A stretch of DNA of 64,000 bases from an uncultured Bacteroidia bacterium (GTDB lineage Bacteria; Bacteroidota; Bacteroidia; Bacteroidales; F082). Shown piece after piece: positions 32,840 to 40,212 of the stretch. Where the stretch lies: positions 22,419-86,418 of the forward strand of contig CADCJI010000010.1 of assembly GCA_902801625.1 (NCBI GenBank), written 5' to 3'. The number at the start of each line of letters is the position of its first letter. Positions within the stretch are counted from its first letter, which is position 1. The notes beneath the pieces were generated by a model that searched no databases, was not told the origin of the DNA, and worked only from the letters and a program-made list of their open reading frames with translations. Both the position numbers and the translations under genes were made by a program.

Positions 32840-34033
32840 TTAACGCAATTTATTCCTTTGATAATGAGGTGTTACAACGATGACAAAAAAGATGAGCGAC
32901 ACCAGCACCGAAGCCGAGGCCACCAGATAGGCTGCCGAAAATGAGAAATGCTCCGCCAACATACCGCCCGAGAAGATGCCGATACCGAGACCCAAGTCCC
33001 AGGTGGTCAAATAAGTTGATGTAGCCGTGCCGCGCTGGGCATTGGTACCGAGATTGATAAACAAGGCATTAAACGACGGGAAAGCTGCACCGAAACCCAA
33101 ACCGCAACACAAGGCAATCAACAAGAAAGCCACTGCCGTATAGCTAGTGCCCAAGGCATTACAATGATGACACATGCCCAATCCGAACATGGCTAACACA
33201 ACGATACCCAAGCCCAAGGCGATAGTCTGCGTCACCTTGCCCTTATCGACCATCTTGCCTGCAAAAAGGCGTGAGGCAATCAGTCCGACGGCATATACCG
33301 TGAAGAACAAACCGCTACTAATGGTCAAGCCCATCTCTTTAGCATAAAGAGCGATGTAATTGGAGATCTGTCCGTAGGCGAAAGCCAACAAGGTGAAAGA
33401 AATGCCCGCCAGCAAGCCTTTCAGCAAGATGAAACGGTCAAGGGAAATTGGAGGACGCTTGACGGGCGGCCTAACTTTGGTTTGAATCCTTGAGGCGAAC
33501 AAAGCCGCCAGCAGGCTGCAACCCATGCATCCCATAAAGATAGCGTTGAAGCTGAAATGCTCGTAAACAAACAATCCCGTCATCGGGCCGACCGCCATAG
33601 CAATGTTATTGGCCACGCCATAATAGCCGATACCCTCTCCCCTATGCTCCGACGGCACCACATCGATGACCAAGGTGTTGCCACCCACCGAGGTAAGGCC
33701 AAACGCCAAGCCGTGAACAATGCGGATTATTATTAATATGGTGATGGTAGCGGCAAAAAGATAGCCGACAAACACCACCGTGAAGATGGACAATGCCAAC
33801 AGATACAAAGGCTTACGCTTAAAGGTGTCCATCATATAGCCTGAAAAAGGACGCACCACAAGTGTGGCAAGCGTGTAGCACGAAATCACCGTGCCGATGA
33901 CCGCATTGCCAGCCTGGTATTTCTCCATGATGAAGAAAGGCAATACGGGCAGCAGCAGATAGAACGAAAAGAAAAACAAGAAATTAGCCGCACAAAGGCA
34001 GAGGTAATTCTTATTGAACAGTTTTTCTTCCAT
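32840..34033 (-). CDS. Major facilitator superfamily transporter
   Basis: A 397-residue, twelve-helix MFS protein. The loop 2-3 signature appears as RPFSGYMMDTFKRKPLY (~62-78), and RIVHGLAFGLTSVGGNT (~108) resembles drug/sugar-efflux members. The substrate is unknown. The promoter lies between the two arms of a 13-bp inverted repeat (34036-34092), which suggests regulated expression such as a drug-responsive repressor. Confidence 0.87.
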   Translation of the reverse strand: MEEKLFNKNYLCLCAANFLFFFSFYLLLPVLPFFIMEKYQAGNAVIGTVISCYTLATLVVRPFSGYMMDTFKRKPLYLLALSIFTVVFVGYLFAATITILIIIRIVHGLAFGLTSVGGNTLVIDVVPSEHRGEGIGYYGVANNIAMAVGPMTGLFVYEHFSFNAIFMGCMGCSLLAALFASRIQTKVRPPVKRPPISLDRFILLKGLLAGISFTLLAFAYGQISNYIALYAKEMGLTISSGLFFTVYAVGLIASRLFAGKMVDKGKVTQTIALGLGIVVLAMFGLGMCHHCNALGTSYTAVAFLLIALCCGLGFGAAFPSFNALFINLGTNAQRGTATSTYLTTWDLGLGIGIFSGGMLAEHFSFSAAYLVASASVLVSLIFFVIVVTPHYQRNKLR

Positions 34034-34035
34034 GA

Positions 34036-34092
34036 TTTCGGCTCGTTTTGGGGCCGCAAAAGTACGGAATTAAACCCATAAACGAGCCGAAA
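34036..34092 (-). promoter_or_regulatory. Inverted-repeat operator flanking the MFS promoter
   Basis: A perfect 13-bp inverted repeat, TTTCGGCTCGTTT (34036-34048) and AAACGAGCCGAAA (34080-34092), surrounds a minus-strand -7 box TACTTTTG (34057-34064). One arm lies in the 5' leader next to the ATG, the other upstream of the -7 box. Confidence 0.6.
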
Positions 34093-34116
34093 CTATATGG
34101 AAAATCTATCGATTCC

Positions 34117-35319
34117 TTAGAAAGCGAAGTACATGTCCCAACGAAGGCGGCTCCTTTCAAATTGACTGTTCACGATAACACCAGTCTTATAATACCAGGA
34201 ATAAGAAATATCCATACCAAATATACCGAACTTCATACCCAAACCCTCGGTCAGGCAATCCACGCGACCTTTCAAGTCTGGCACATGGTAATAACCCGTC
34301 CTGACGAAGAAATGATCGGCTAGATTGTATTCAATACCGATTCCCGTATTCACTTCACAAAGTTCCTCGTAAAACGAGCCGATGCGCTCATAATCTCCTG
34401 TGACATAATTCATAGTATAGCCAGGAGCGTCGAAGAAGGATTGGAACATACCTCGGAACACCGAGACATTATTGTCCATTCCACACAAAATCTGATAGGA
34501 ACCATCGTCATTGTACATGTAATTCCCATAATCATCCCTTGCAACGATAGGAGGCGTAGGCACCATCAATTTGTTGAATTCCAGATTCACGGCAAGGGTG
34601 TTCTTGGGATGGAAGTTGAACTTGAAGCACGAGCCAAGTCGCAGCGTTGTTGGGATGAAATCCTTACGACCCTCGGCATAACTATATGACATCTTCGTGC
34701 CAATGTTGGTAATGGCGGCACCCAATGACATGTCAACCAAATTGCCCAACGGGCGTTTGTAATAGGCAGAAACATCACCCGCAACCGAACTGGATTTGGC
34801 GTTATATCCTGGCATACTTGTATTCAGAGCGTAATGGATAAAACGCCCTGCAACACCTGCAGACAAATAATCGCCAAAACGATAGGAACAGGCAACATCC
34901 ACGGCAAATTCCTGCGGCCTATAGTATCCAAGAGATTGGTGATATGCGTCATATAACTCTATATCGCCACAACGATGATATCGTGCCGTGGCAGCAATAA
35001 CCGAGTTGCCAATTCTCTGAGCGAAAGCGTCATACAACAAGTATTGATTCGGGAAAGTGGTATACGCATTGAATCCAGAAGCTATCATGGTATGGTCGTT
35101 CGACATGAAGGCATATTTGGCTGGATTGTAAAACATGCTGAAAGCATCAGGGCTGGTGGCAACACCACTAAAGCCCAGCGAGGCTCCACGAGCATCAGGG
35201 ATATTCGATAGGAAAGGCACAGCAGTCGTAATGTAGTTGGCTTGCAAGGTTTGTGCATAGGATGACAATGAGGTTCCCAAGAGAAGCAACGCAGCGAAAA
35301 GAATTCTTCTTGTTTTCAT
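34117..35319 (-). CDS. PorV paralogue (T9SS outer-membrane shuttle-like protein)
   Basis: A 400-residue outer-membrane barrel with signal peptide (ending SSYAQ). It is closely related to the PorV encoded at 38870: shared blocks include YKRPL.N, DFIPTTLRLGS, NKLMVPTPPIVARDD and FYEELCEVNTGIGIEYN. PorV collects T9SS cargo at the translocon and brings it to the PorU sortase. A second PorV suggests a separate cargo set, but shuttle function is inferred. It lies downstream of a structured RNA candidate (35384-35578), which could be its 5' leader. Confidence 0.8.
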   Translation of the reverse strand: MKTRRILFAALLLLGTSLSSYAQTLQANYITTAVPFLSNIPDARGASLGFSGVATSPDAFSMFYNPAKYAFMSNDHTMIASGFNAYTTFPNQYLLYDAFAQRIGNSVIAATARYHRCGDIELYDAYHQSLGYYRPQEFAVDVACSYRFGDYLSAGVAGRFIHYALNTSMPGYNAKSSSVAGDVSAYYKRPLGNLVDMSLGAAITNIGTKMSYSYAEGRKDFIPTTLRLGSCFKFNFHPKNTLAVNLEFNKLMVPTPPIVARDDYGNYMYNDDGSYQILCGMDNNVSVFRGMFQSFFDAPGYTMNYVTGDYERIGSFYEELCEVNTGIGIEYNLADHFFVRTGYYHVPDLKGRVDCLTEGLGMKFGIFGMDISYSWYYKTGVIVNSQFERSRLRWDMYFAF

Positions 35320-35383
35320 AATAAATTGATTTTAAGATGATTATTACTATTCATACAAGGATGCAAACTATTAGACACAAAAG

Positions 35384-35578
35384 AAGCGTGGAACTGTAGG
35401 CCACTCAGAAATTGGAGGTTGTAGGATACCTAAAGCAACTTTGTGGTATAGCAGTCCACGCATAACAAGCGTGGAAGCCGCTATGATTACTCGTTGCTTT
35501 TTGAAAACTCCTACATTCCCAAATTTCAAGATAAGCATAACGCTTCAATAAAATAATTTGTCGACCTGGCGAACCAAA
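35384..35578 (-). ncRNA. Structured RNA candidate (6S-like ncRNA or leader of the PorV paralogue)
   Basis: A 111-base core (35412-35522) folds into one long rod of nested stems: TTGG/CCAA, TGTAGGA/TCCTACA (35420-35426, 35509-35515), AAGCAAC/GTTGCTT (35433-35439, 35493-35499), ATAGC/GCTAT (35448-35452, 35480-35484) and apical TCCACGC/GCGTGGA (35455-35461, 35469-35475), with internal loops between. An exact minus-strand promoter precedes it. A rod with a central bubble fits 6S RNA, and a 6S-Flavo family exists in this phylum, but I cannot confirm identity. The outer ends are approximate. Confidence 0.55.
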
Positions 35579-35585
35579 TCATTTG

Positions 35586-35593
35586 CAAAGATA
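35586..35593 (-). promoter_or_regulatory. -7 promoter box for the structured RNA (TATCTTTG on minus strand)
   Basis: An exact match, expected to start transcription near 35578 and read into the RNA core and the PorV paralogue. Confidence 0.55.
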
Positions 35594-35599
35594 AACATT

Positions 35600-35824
35600 A
35601 TCATTAAATGCAAACCATATAATTGGTTATTTCATCAAAAAGACACCAAAAAACAGTAATTTCGGAAATTTTGTCATAATTTTTAAGCCTGTTTTGTGCA
35701 AAATCGGAAATTTTGTCATTAAAATTAGTGTTTTTGACCCGTTTTAGGCCTTGGCAAAGAATTTGACTAGATGGAGTCGTCCGAACGAAAGGAAAGGGAC
35801 GAAGAAAAGAAAGATGGTTATTCT
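35600..35824. other. Intergenic region with paired direct repeats
   Basis: No gene is supported in this stretch. It is A/T-rich and holds two copies of TCGGAAATTTTGTCAT at about 35662 and 35705, a possible pair of regulator sites between the structured RNA and hsp20. The 89-codon minus-strand open frame here is built from a REP-C unit and was rejected. Confidence 0.4.
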
Positions 35825-35860
35825 GGATTGCTTCGTTCCTCGCAATGACGCGAAGCGACA
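35825..35860. repeat. REP-C palindrome (copy 1)
   Basis: GATTGCTTCGTTCCTCGCAA then TGACGCGAAGCGAC: the TTCG-containing arms pair around the loop. It lies 65 bases before the hsp20 start. Confidence 0.7.
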
Positions 35861-35900
35861 AACAATTAAACAATTAAACGATTAAACAATTAAACAAACA
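35861..35900 (+). repeat. Tandem AAACAATT tract in the hsp20 leader
   Basis: About four copies of an 8-base unit AAACAATT (one copy with CGATT) occupy the leader of hsp20, followed by a weak AGGAG at 35911-35915. Confidence 0.6.
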
Positions 35901-35925
35901 ACAATAATAATAGGAGATCAAAACC

Positions 35926-36351
35926 ATGTTAGTAACTAGAAGAAACCAAGACTTTATGCCTACACTGTTCAACGAACTGATGAACTGGAACGACACAACT
36001 TATTCAACGCCCCGCATGAACATCATGGAGACGAAAGACAACTACAAACTCGAACTCTGCATCCCTGGTCTCACCAAGGAAGATGTCAAGTTGAGCATCG
36101 ACGCCGAAGGCAACCTCGTCGTCGAGATGGTCAAAGAGAACAAGAGCGAGAAGAAAGAGAACAAGGAAGATATGCGCTACCTGCGTCACGAGTTCTCGGT
36201 CGAACACTTCCGCCAGACGGTGATGCTGCCTGAGGACATCCACAAGGAGCAAATCAGCGCCAAGGTCGAAAACGGCATCCTCGACATCATCATCCCGAAG
36301 GTGACCGTCGAAGAGAAGAAGCAGGCCATGCAGACCATCGAAGTCTGCTAA
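35926..36351 (+). CDS. Small heat-shock protein, Hsp20 family
   Basis: A 141-residue alpha-crystallin-type chaperone. The core domain runs from TPRMNIMETKDNYKLELCIPG (~26-46) through LRHEFSVEHFRQTVMLPEDI to the family-typical VENGILDIIIPK (~115), followed by a short tail ending QTIEVC. It binds unfolding proteins in the cytoplasm without ATP. It is a single gene with a strong terminator and an unusual repetitive leader. Confidence 0.92.
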   Translation: MLVTRRNQDFMPTLFNELMNWNDTTYSTPRMNIMETKDNYKLELCIPGLTKEDVKLSIDAEGNLVVEMVKENKSEKKENKEDMRYLRHEFSVEHFRQTVMLPEDIHKEQISAKVENGILDIIIPKVTVEEKKQAMQTIEVC

Positions 36352-36373
36352 AGTCTTCGAAAAACAACCCTAC

Positions 36374-36406
36374 AACGGGACGGAGTCATCCGCCCCGTTT
36401 TTTTTG
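36374..36406 (+). terminator. Intrinsic terminator after hsp20
   Basis: AACGGGACGG and CCGCCCCGTT form a stem with a bulge, followed by a run of eight T. Confidence 0.75.
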
Positions 36407-36441
36407 TTGCCACAAACGCAATTCCCGACACTTTTATTCCT

Positions 36442-36449
36442 TACCTTTG
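36442..36449 (+). promoter_or_regulatory. -7 promoter box (TACCTTTG)
   Basis: An exact match lies 18 bases before ATG 36468. The longer open frame from 36447 begins inside this box. Confidence 0.6.
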
Positions 36450-36467
36450 CCGCAAATTTATTTGCGT

Positions 36468-37508
36468 ATGAGAAAAGCGTTACTCCTCACCTTTTTATCC
36501 ATCTTCACCTTCTTGCAAGCCTTTTCGCAAGACGGCAAGCCATTTGTCACCCTTGACAATCTGCATCTGAACACCCGCGCCGACTTTACCCTCGACTACC
36601 ATCCCGGGTACGACACGGTTGCCCCCAGCACCGATCACGGCTTTGCGGGCAAGTACCTTGTCGTGGCCTTGGACGGCACTCTCGGCAGCAAGTTCAGCTA
36701 CCACCTGCGCCAGCGCATCAACGCCCCCAACATCGGCTTCGCCAATACCTTCTTCCAAGGCACCGACTGGGCCTACCTCAACTGGAACTTCACCGACAAC
36801 CTCTTCCTGTCGGCTGGTAAGCAGGTCGTGGCCATTGGCGGCTGGGAATATGACTCCAACCCTATCGACATCTACTACGGCACCGAATTCTGGAACACCG
36901 TATGCTGCTACGAGGTGGGTGCATCCTTGAATTACAAAGACAACTCTGGCAAGAATCATTTCCTTGTCCAGATGTGCAACTCGCCTTTCATCAACCAGGC
37001 TATGCAGAGCATCTATGCCTACAACCTAATGTGGTACGGCAACTTCGGCATCTTCAAGACGGCCTATTCCGTCAATATGATCGAATACCAACCCGGCAAA
37101 TTCATCAACTACATCGCCTTGGGCAACAAGTTGCAATTCAAGGGTGTGGAGATGTACCTCGATGTCATCAACCGTGCCTCTTTTGAGCAGGAGAAGTTCT
37201 TCGGCCAAGACATCACAGCCATCTACGGCATCGGCGTCGACATTGGGAAGAAATGGATCGTATTTGCCAAAGCAGGCTATGACTTCAACCAAGCCCAGCT
37301 GCCCAACACCGAAGCCTACGACCAATATGTCACCCCAGGCAAAAAAGTCGATTTTGAGAGCATCGGCTTTGAATACTATCCCATGGGCGACCGCAACATC
37401 CGCCTCCACCTCTGCGGCTCACACACCAGCGTAGACGGCATCAGCAAGTTCCAAGCCAACCTTGGTCTCACTTGGAAAGTCAACCTTCTCAACCTCAAGA
37501 AAAAATAA
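36468..37508 (+). CDS. Outer-membrane porin (phosphate-selective O/P-like)
   Basis: A 346-residue barrel with signal peptide (ending LQAFSQ), alternating beta-strands with frequent aromatic residues, and an internal GTDWAYLNWNFTDNLFLSAGK pattern common in OprO/OprP-like porins. It ends in a strand WKVNLLNLKKK. The substrate cannot be inferred. It is followed by the Gate-domain membrane gene 6 bases later, so an outer-membrane pore and an inner-membrane protein may be co-expressed. Confidence 0.75.
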   Translation: MRKALLLTFLSIFTFLQAFSQDGKPFVTLDNLHLNTRADFTLDYHPGYDTVAPSTDHGFAGKYLVVALDGTLGSKFSYHLRQRINAPNIGFANTFFQGTDWAYLNWNFTDNLFLSAGKQVVAIGGWEYDSNPIDIYYGTEFWNTVCCYEVGASLNYKDNSGKNHFLVQMCNSPFINQAMQSIYAYNLMWYGNFGIFKTAYSVNMIEYQPGKFINYIALGNKLQFKGVEMYLDVINRASFEQEKFFGQDITAIYGIGVDIGKKWIVFAKAGYDFNQAQLPNTEAYDQYVTPGKKVDFESIGFEYYPMGDRNIRLHLCGSHTSVDGISKFQANLGLTWKVNLLNLKKK

Positions 37509-37514
37509 TCCGCT

Positions 37515-38756
37515 ATGGCAAAGACAAAATACAACACCATCAAGCGAACCACCACTTTTTATCATGATAAAGTGGAAAAATTGTTCAAAAAGATTGAAGA
37601 GAAACTGAAAAAACCTCTGCGGTTCACCACCAAACGAAGCGTGGAAGCCTTCATTTTCCTCATCATCTTCTTCGCATTCTTCGGGCTCCTGGCCTATAAG
37701 ATGACGCTGCCCAAGATGCTGAACACCTTCATGCAAACGGCCTACCACCTGCTGCTTGAGACCGTATTCTACATCATGGCCATCTGTGTGCTGATGGGAG
37801 CCATCAGTAAGCTACTCACCGAGTTTGGTGTGGTGCGTCTGTTGGAGAACTTGCTGCGTCCTTTGATGAAGCCGCTCTACAACCTGCCCGGTGTAGCCGC
37901 TTTGGGTGCCGTAATGACTTTCCTTAGCGACAACCCCGCTATCATCACCTTGGCACACGACAAGAACTTCAACCGTTATTTCAAGAAGTACCAGCTCGTC
38001 TCGCTGACCAACTTCGGTACAGCTTTCGGCATGGGTTTGGTTGTGGTCGCCTTTATGACCGGTCTTGGATTCGGTAAAGGTGCTTTAGTCGGTGTGGCTG
38101 GTGCAGTCATCGGCAGTATCATCTCAACAAGAGTGATGCAACGCTCCACCTTGAAGAGTTATCCCGAGTTGGACTCCCCTGTTGACGCAGAGTTTGGCGG
38201 CGACGAACAGCAGATTTCGTTCAAGACTGAAGGCGGCGTGTTCATGCGTTTCCTCAACTCGTTGCTCGACGGCGGCAAGGACGGTGTCAGCATCGGCTTC
38301 GCCATCATCCCAGGTGTGCTGTGCATCTCCACCATCGTGATGATGCTTACTTTTGGTGCTTCAGGCGAAAACGGCGAATATCTTGGCGTTGCCTATGAAG
38401 GCGTGCCTGTCATCAGTTGGGCAGCCAACAAGGTGAACTTCATCTTTGACTGGCTCTTCGGCTTCAAGGATGGTGCCTTGATTTCCTTCCCCATGACCGC
38501 CCTCGGTGCCGTGGGTGCCGCCATCGGTTTGGTGCCTCGTTTCATCACTGAAGGCATCATCGACAACAACGCCATCGCCGTGTTCACGGCCATTGGCATG
38601 TGCTGGAGCGGTTTCCTCAGCACCCATGCTGCCATGCTCGACAGCCTTGGTTATCGCAAACTCATCGGCAAGGCTATTGGTGCACATACCATTGGTGGTC
38701 TTTGCGCTGGTATTGCAGCGCACTGGCTGTATGTACTGCTGGCGTTGATATTCTGA
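37515..38756 (+). CDS. Nucleoside-recognition (Gate) domain membrane protein
   Basis: A 413-residue inner-membrane protein with a soluble basic N-terminus and about nine membrane segments. LYNLPGVAALGAVMTFLSDNPA (~118-139) is typical of Gate-domain proteins, the family of spore maturation proteins A/B and nucleoside-permease-like membrane proteins; it resembles the CD0519/CD1768 type. Transport role and substrate are unknown. Co-transcription with the porin hints at uptake or efflux of a shared compound. Confidence 0.75.
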   Translation: MAKTKYNTIKRTTTFYHDKVEKLFKKIEEKLKKPLRFTTKRSVEAFIFLIIFFAFFGLLAYKMTLPKMLNTFMQTAYHLLLETVFYIMAICVLMGAISKLLTEFGVVRLLENLLRPLMKPLYNLPGVAALGAVMTFLSDNPAIITLAHDKNFNRYFKKYQLVSLTNFGTAFGMGLVVVAFMTGLGFGKGALVGVAGAVIGSIISTRVMQRSTLKSYPELDSPVDAEFGGDEQQISFKTEGGVFMRFLNSLLDGGKDGVSIGFAIIPGVLCISTIVMMLTFGASGENGEYLGVAYEGVPVISWAANKVNFIFDWLFGFKDGALISFPMTALGAVGAAIGLVPRFITEGIIDNNAIAVFTAIGMCWSGFLSTHAAMLDSLGYRKLIGKAIGAHTIGGLCAGIAAHWLYVLLALIF

Positions 38757-38789
38757 TAATTCAATTGCTATTTAAAACACAATCATTGT

Positions 38790-38814
38790 GGAGACGCAAT
38801 CATTGCGTCTCTAC
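38790..38814. repeat. REP-A palindrome (copy 7)
   Basis: GGAGACGCAATCATTGCGTCTCTAC lies in the convergent gap between the Gate-domain gene and porV, just before a terminator hairpin. Confidence 0.8.
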
Positions 38815-38824
38815 AAGGCACAAA

Positions 38825-38850
38825 AAAAGCGGCCCGAAAGCCGCTTTTTG
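38825..38850. terminator. Bidirectional intrinsic terminator
   Basis: AAAAGCGGC and GCCGCTTTTT form a strong stem with T runs on both strands, serving both convergent genes. Confidence 0.8.
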
Positions 38851-38869
38851 TTTTGCATAAATACATTCA

Positions 38870-40093
38870 TCAACCTTTCTTGCCACCCATGCTGTAGGTG
38901 AGGTTGAAACGCAGGGTGTTCTCCAAGGGGTTGCTACCAGCCACTGTGTTGACGGGAATCAGGTAGGAAACATCTAAGCCGAACACATTGTACTTCAAAG
39001 CGGCGCCGAGGGTGACATACTTACGGTTACCCTTCATTGCGGTTTCGTTGAAGTAACCACCACGCACAGCAAAGATGTTGTTGTACCAATACTCCACACC
39101 AGCACCAATGTTGATTTCGCAAAGTTCCTCATAGAATGAACCAACATGCACCAAATCGTGATTATTGGCATTATAGCTATAACCAGGAGCATCGTAGAAG
39201 GACTGGATCATGCCTTGCACGACGGACACATTATTGTCCATGCCATACGCAATTTGATAGGTTCCATCGTCATTGTACAAAGGATTGCCGTTATCGTCTC
39301 TGGCAATAATAGGAGGCGTGGGCACCATCAGCTTGGTGAAATCTACGGTGAATGCCAAAGAATTGTATTCGTCAAGTTCCAGTCTCAAGCCCGTACCCAA
39401 ACGCAAGGTGGTCGGAATGAAGTCACGACGGTTGCTGGAAGCATTATAGGTGATCTTACTACCAATGTTAGTGATGGCAGCGCCCCATGAAAAGTCGGCA
39501 TCCATGTTGCTGAACCACTCGACAGGACGTTTGTAATACACGGCCACATCGGCAGCCACGGAAATACCCGGACGAGCATAATCCGACTGGTTCTGAATTA
39601 AATTGGAATAGATGAAACGGCCTGCCACAGCACCCGACAAATAATCACCAAGCATACGGGAATAAGTGGCATCGATAGCCCATTCATTAGGCGTGTACTC
39701 ACCCAACGATTGGTTGTACTGGTCTCTGAATTCAATCTTACCAGGGCTGAAATAACGCAATGTACCCGCAACGGAAGAGCGATCATTAATCTTATAGCCC
39801 AATGCCAAATAAGCCAAGCCCATATCAGAAACCAAGTTACGCAGCCAAGGGCTATAGCCCAAGCCAGCGGCAAACTTGTCCTCAAGATAGACATACTTGG
39901 CGGGATTGTAATGCATGGAATAAATATCTGCCGAAGTGGCTACACCACAATCGCCCATTGCACCACCTCTTGAATCGGGGTTAATGGAGACGAAGGGTAC
40001 ACCTGTGGTAATCACATTCGGAGAATAGGTTTGTCCATAAGACACGGCCGCGACCAACATAAGAGCGGCGACAAGGAGTTTCTTCACTTTCAT
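38870..40093 (-). CDS. porV: PorV, T9SS outer-membrane shuttle protein
   Basis: A 407-residue outer-membrane barrel with signal peptide (ending VSYGQ), close to the usual PorV/LptO length (~390). Its N-terminus TYSPNVITTGVPFVSINPDS and NPAKYVYLED are typical. PorV binds the C-terminal signal of T9SS cargo and delivers it to PorU. Location next to PorU matches P. gingivalis (PG26/PG27) and Flavobacterium. The open frame starts at a TTG, but ATG 40093 follows an exact promoter and begins the signal peptide. A paralogue lies at 34117. Confidence 0.9.
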   Translation of the reverse strand: MKVKKLLVAALMLVAAVSYGQTYSPNVITTGVPFVSINPDSRGGAMGDCGVATSADIYSMHYNPAKYVYLEDKFAAGLGYSPWLRNLVSDMGLAYLALGYKINDRSSVAGTLRYFSPGKIEFRDQYNQSLGEYTPNEWAIDATYSRMLGDYLSGAVAGRFIYSNLIQNQSDYARPGISVAADVAVYYKRPVEWFSNMDADFSWGAAITNIGSKITYNASSNRRDFIPTTLRLGTGLRLELDEYNSLAFTVDFTKLMVPTPPIIARDDNGNPLYNDDGTYQIAYGMDNNVSVVQGMIQSFYDAPGYSYNANNHDLVHVGSFYEELCEINIGAGVEYWYNNIFAVRGGYFNETAMKGNRKYVTLGAALKYNVFGLDVSYLIPVNTVAGSNPLENTLRFNLTYSMGGKKG

Positions 40094-40114
40094 ATTCGAT
40101 TTAGTATTAAATTG

Positions 40115-40122
40115 CAAAAATA
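40115..40122 (-). promoter_or_regulatory. -7 promoter box for porV (TATTTTTG on minus strand)
   Basis: An exact match lies 21 bases before the porV start, so porV can be expressed independently of the porU genes. Confidence 0.6.
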
Positions 40123-40182
40123 ACGTTGATTCAAATGGCTTATTGTATTGAGGTGAAAATATTTTTGTCTAATTTTGAAAGC

Positions 40183-40209
40183 GACCCTTCGACAAGCTCA
40201 GGGTTCGCA
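40183..40209. repeat. REP-B unit (copy 3)
   Basis: GACCCTTCGACAAGCTCAGG... lies 3 bases after the stop of the second PorU-like gene, between it and porV. Confidence 0.7.
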
Positions 40210-40212
40210 GAA

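Noticed and set aside
35604-35873. 89-codon minus-strand open frame between the PorV paralogue and hsp20
   Set aside because: Its N-terminal part is a REP-C translation and the rest is A/T-rich spacer; there is no promoter.
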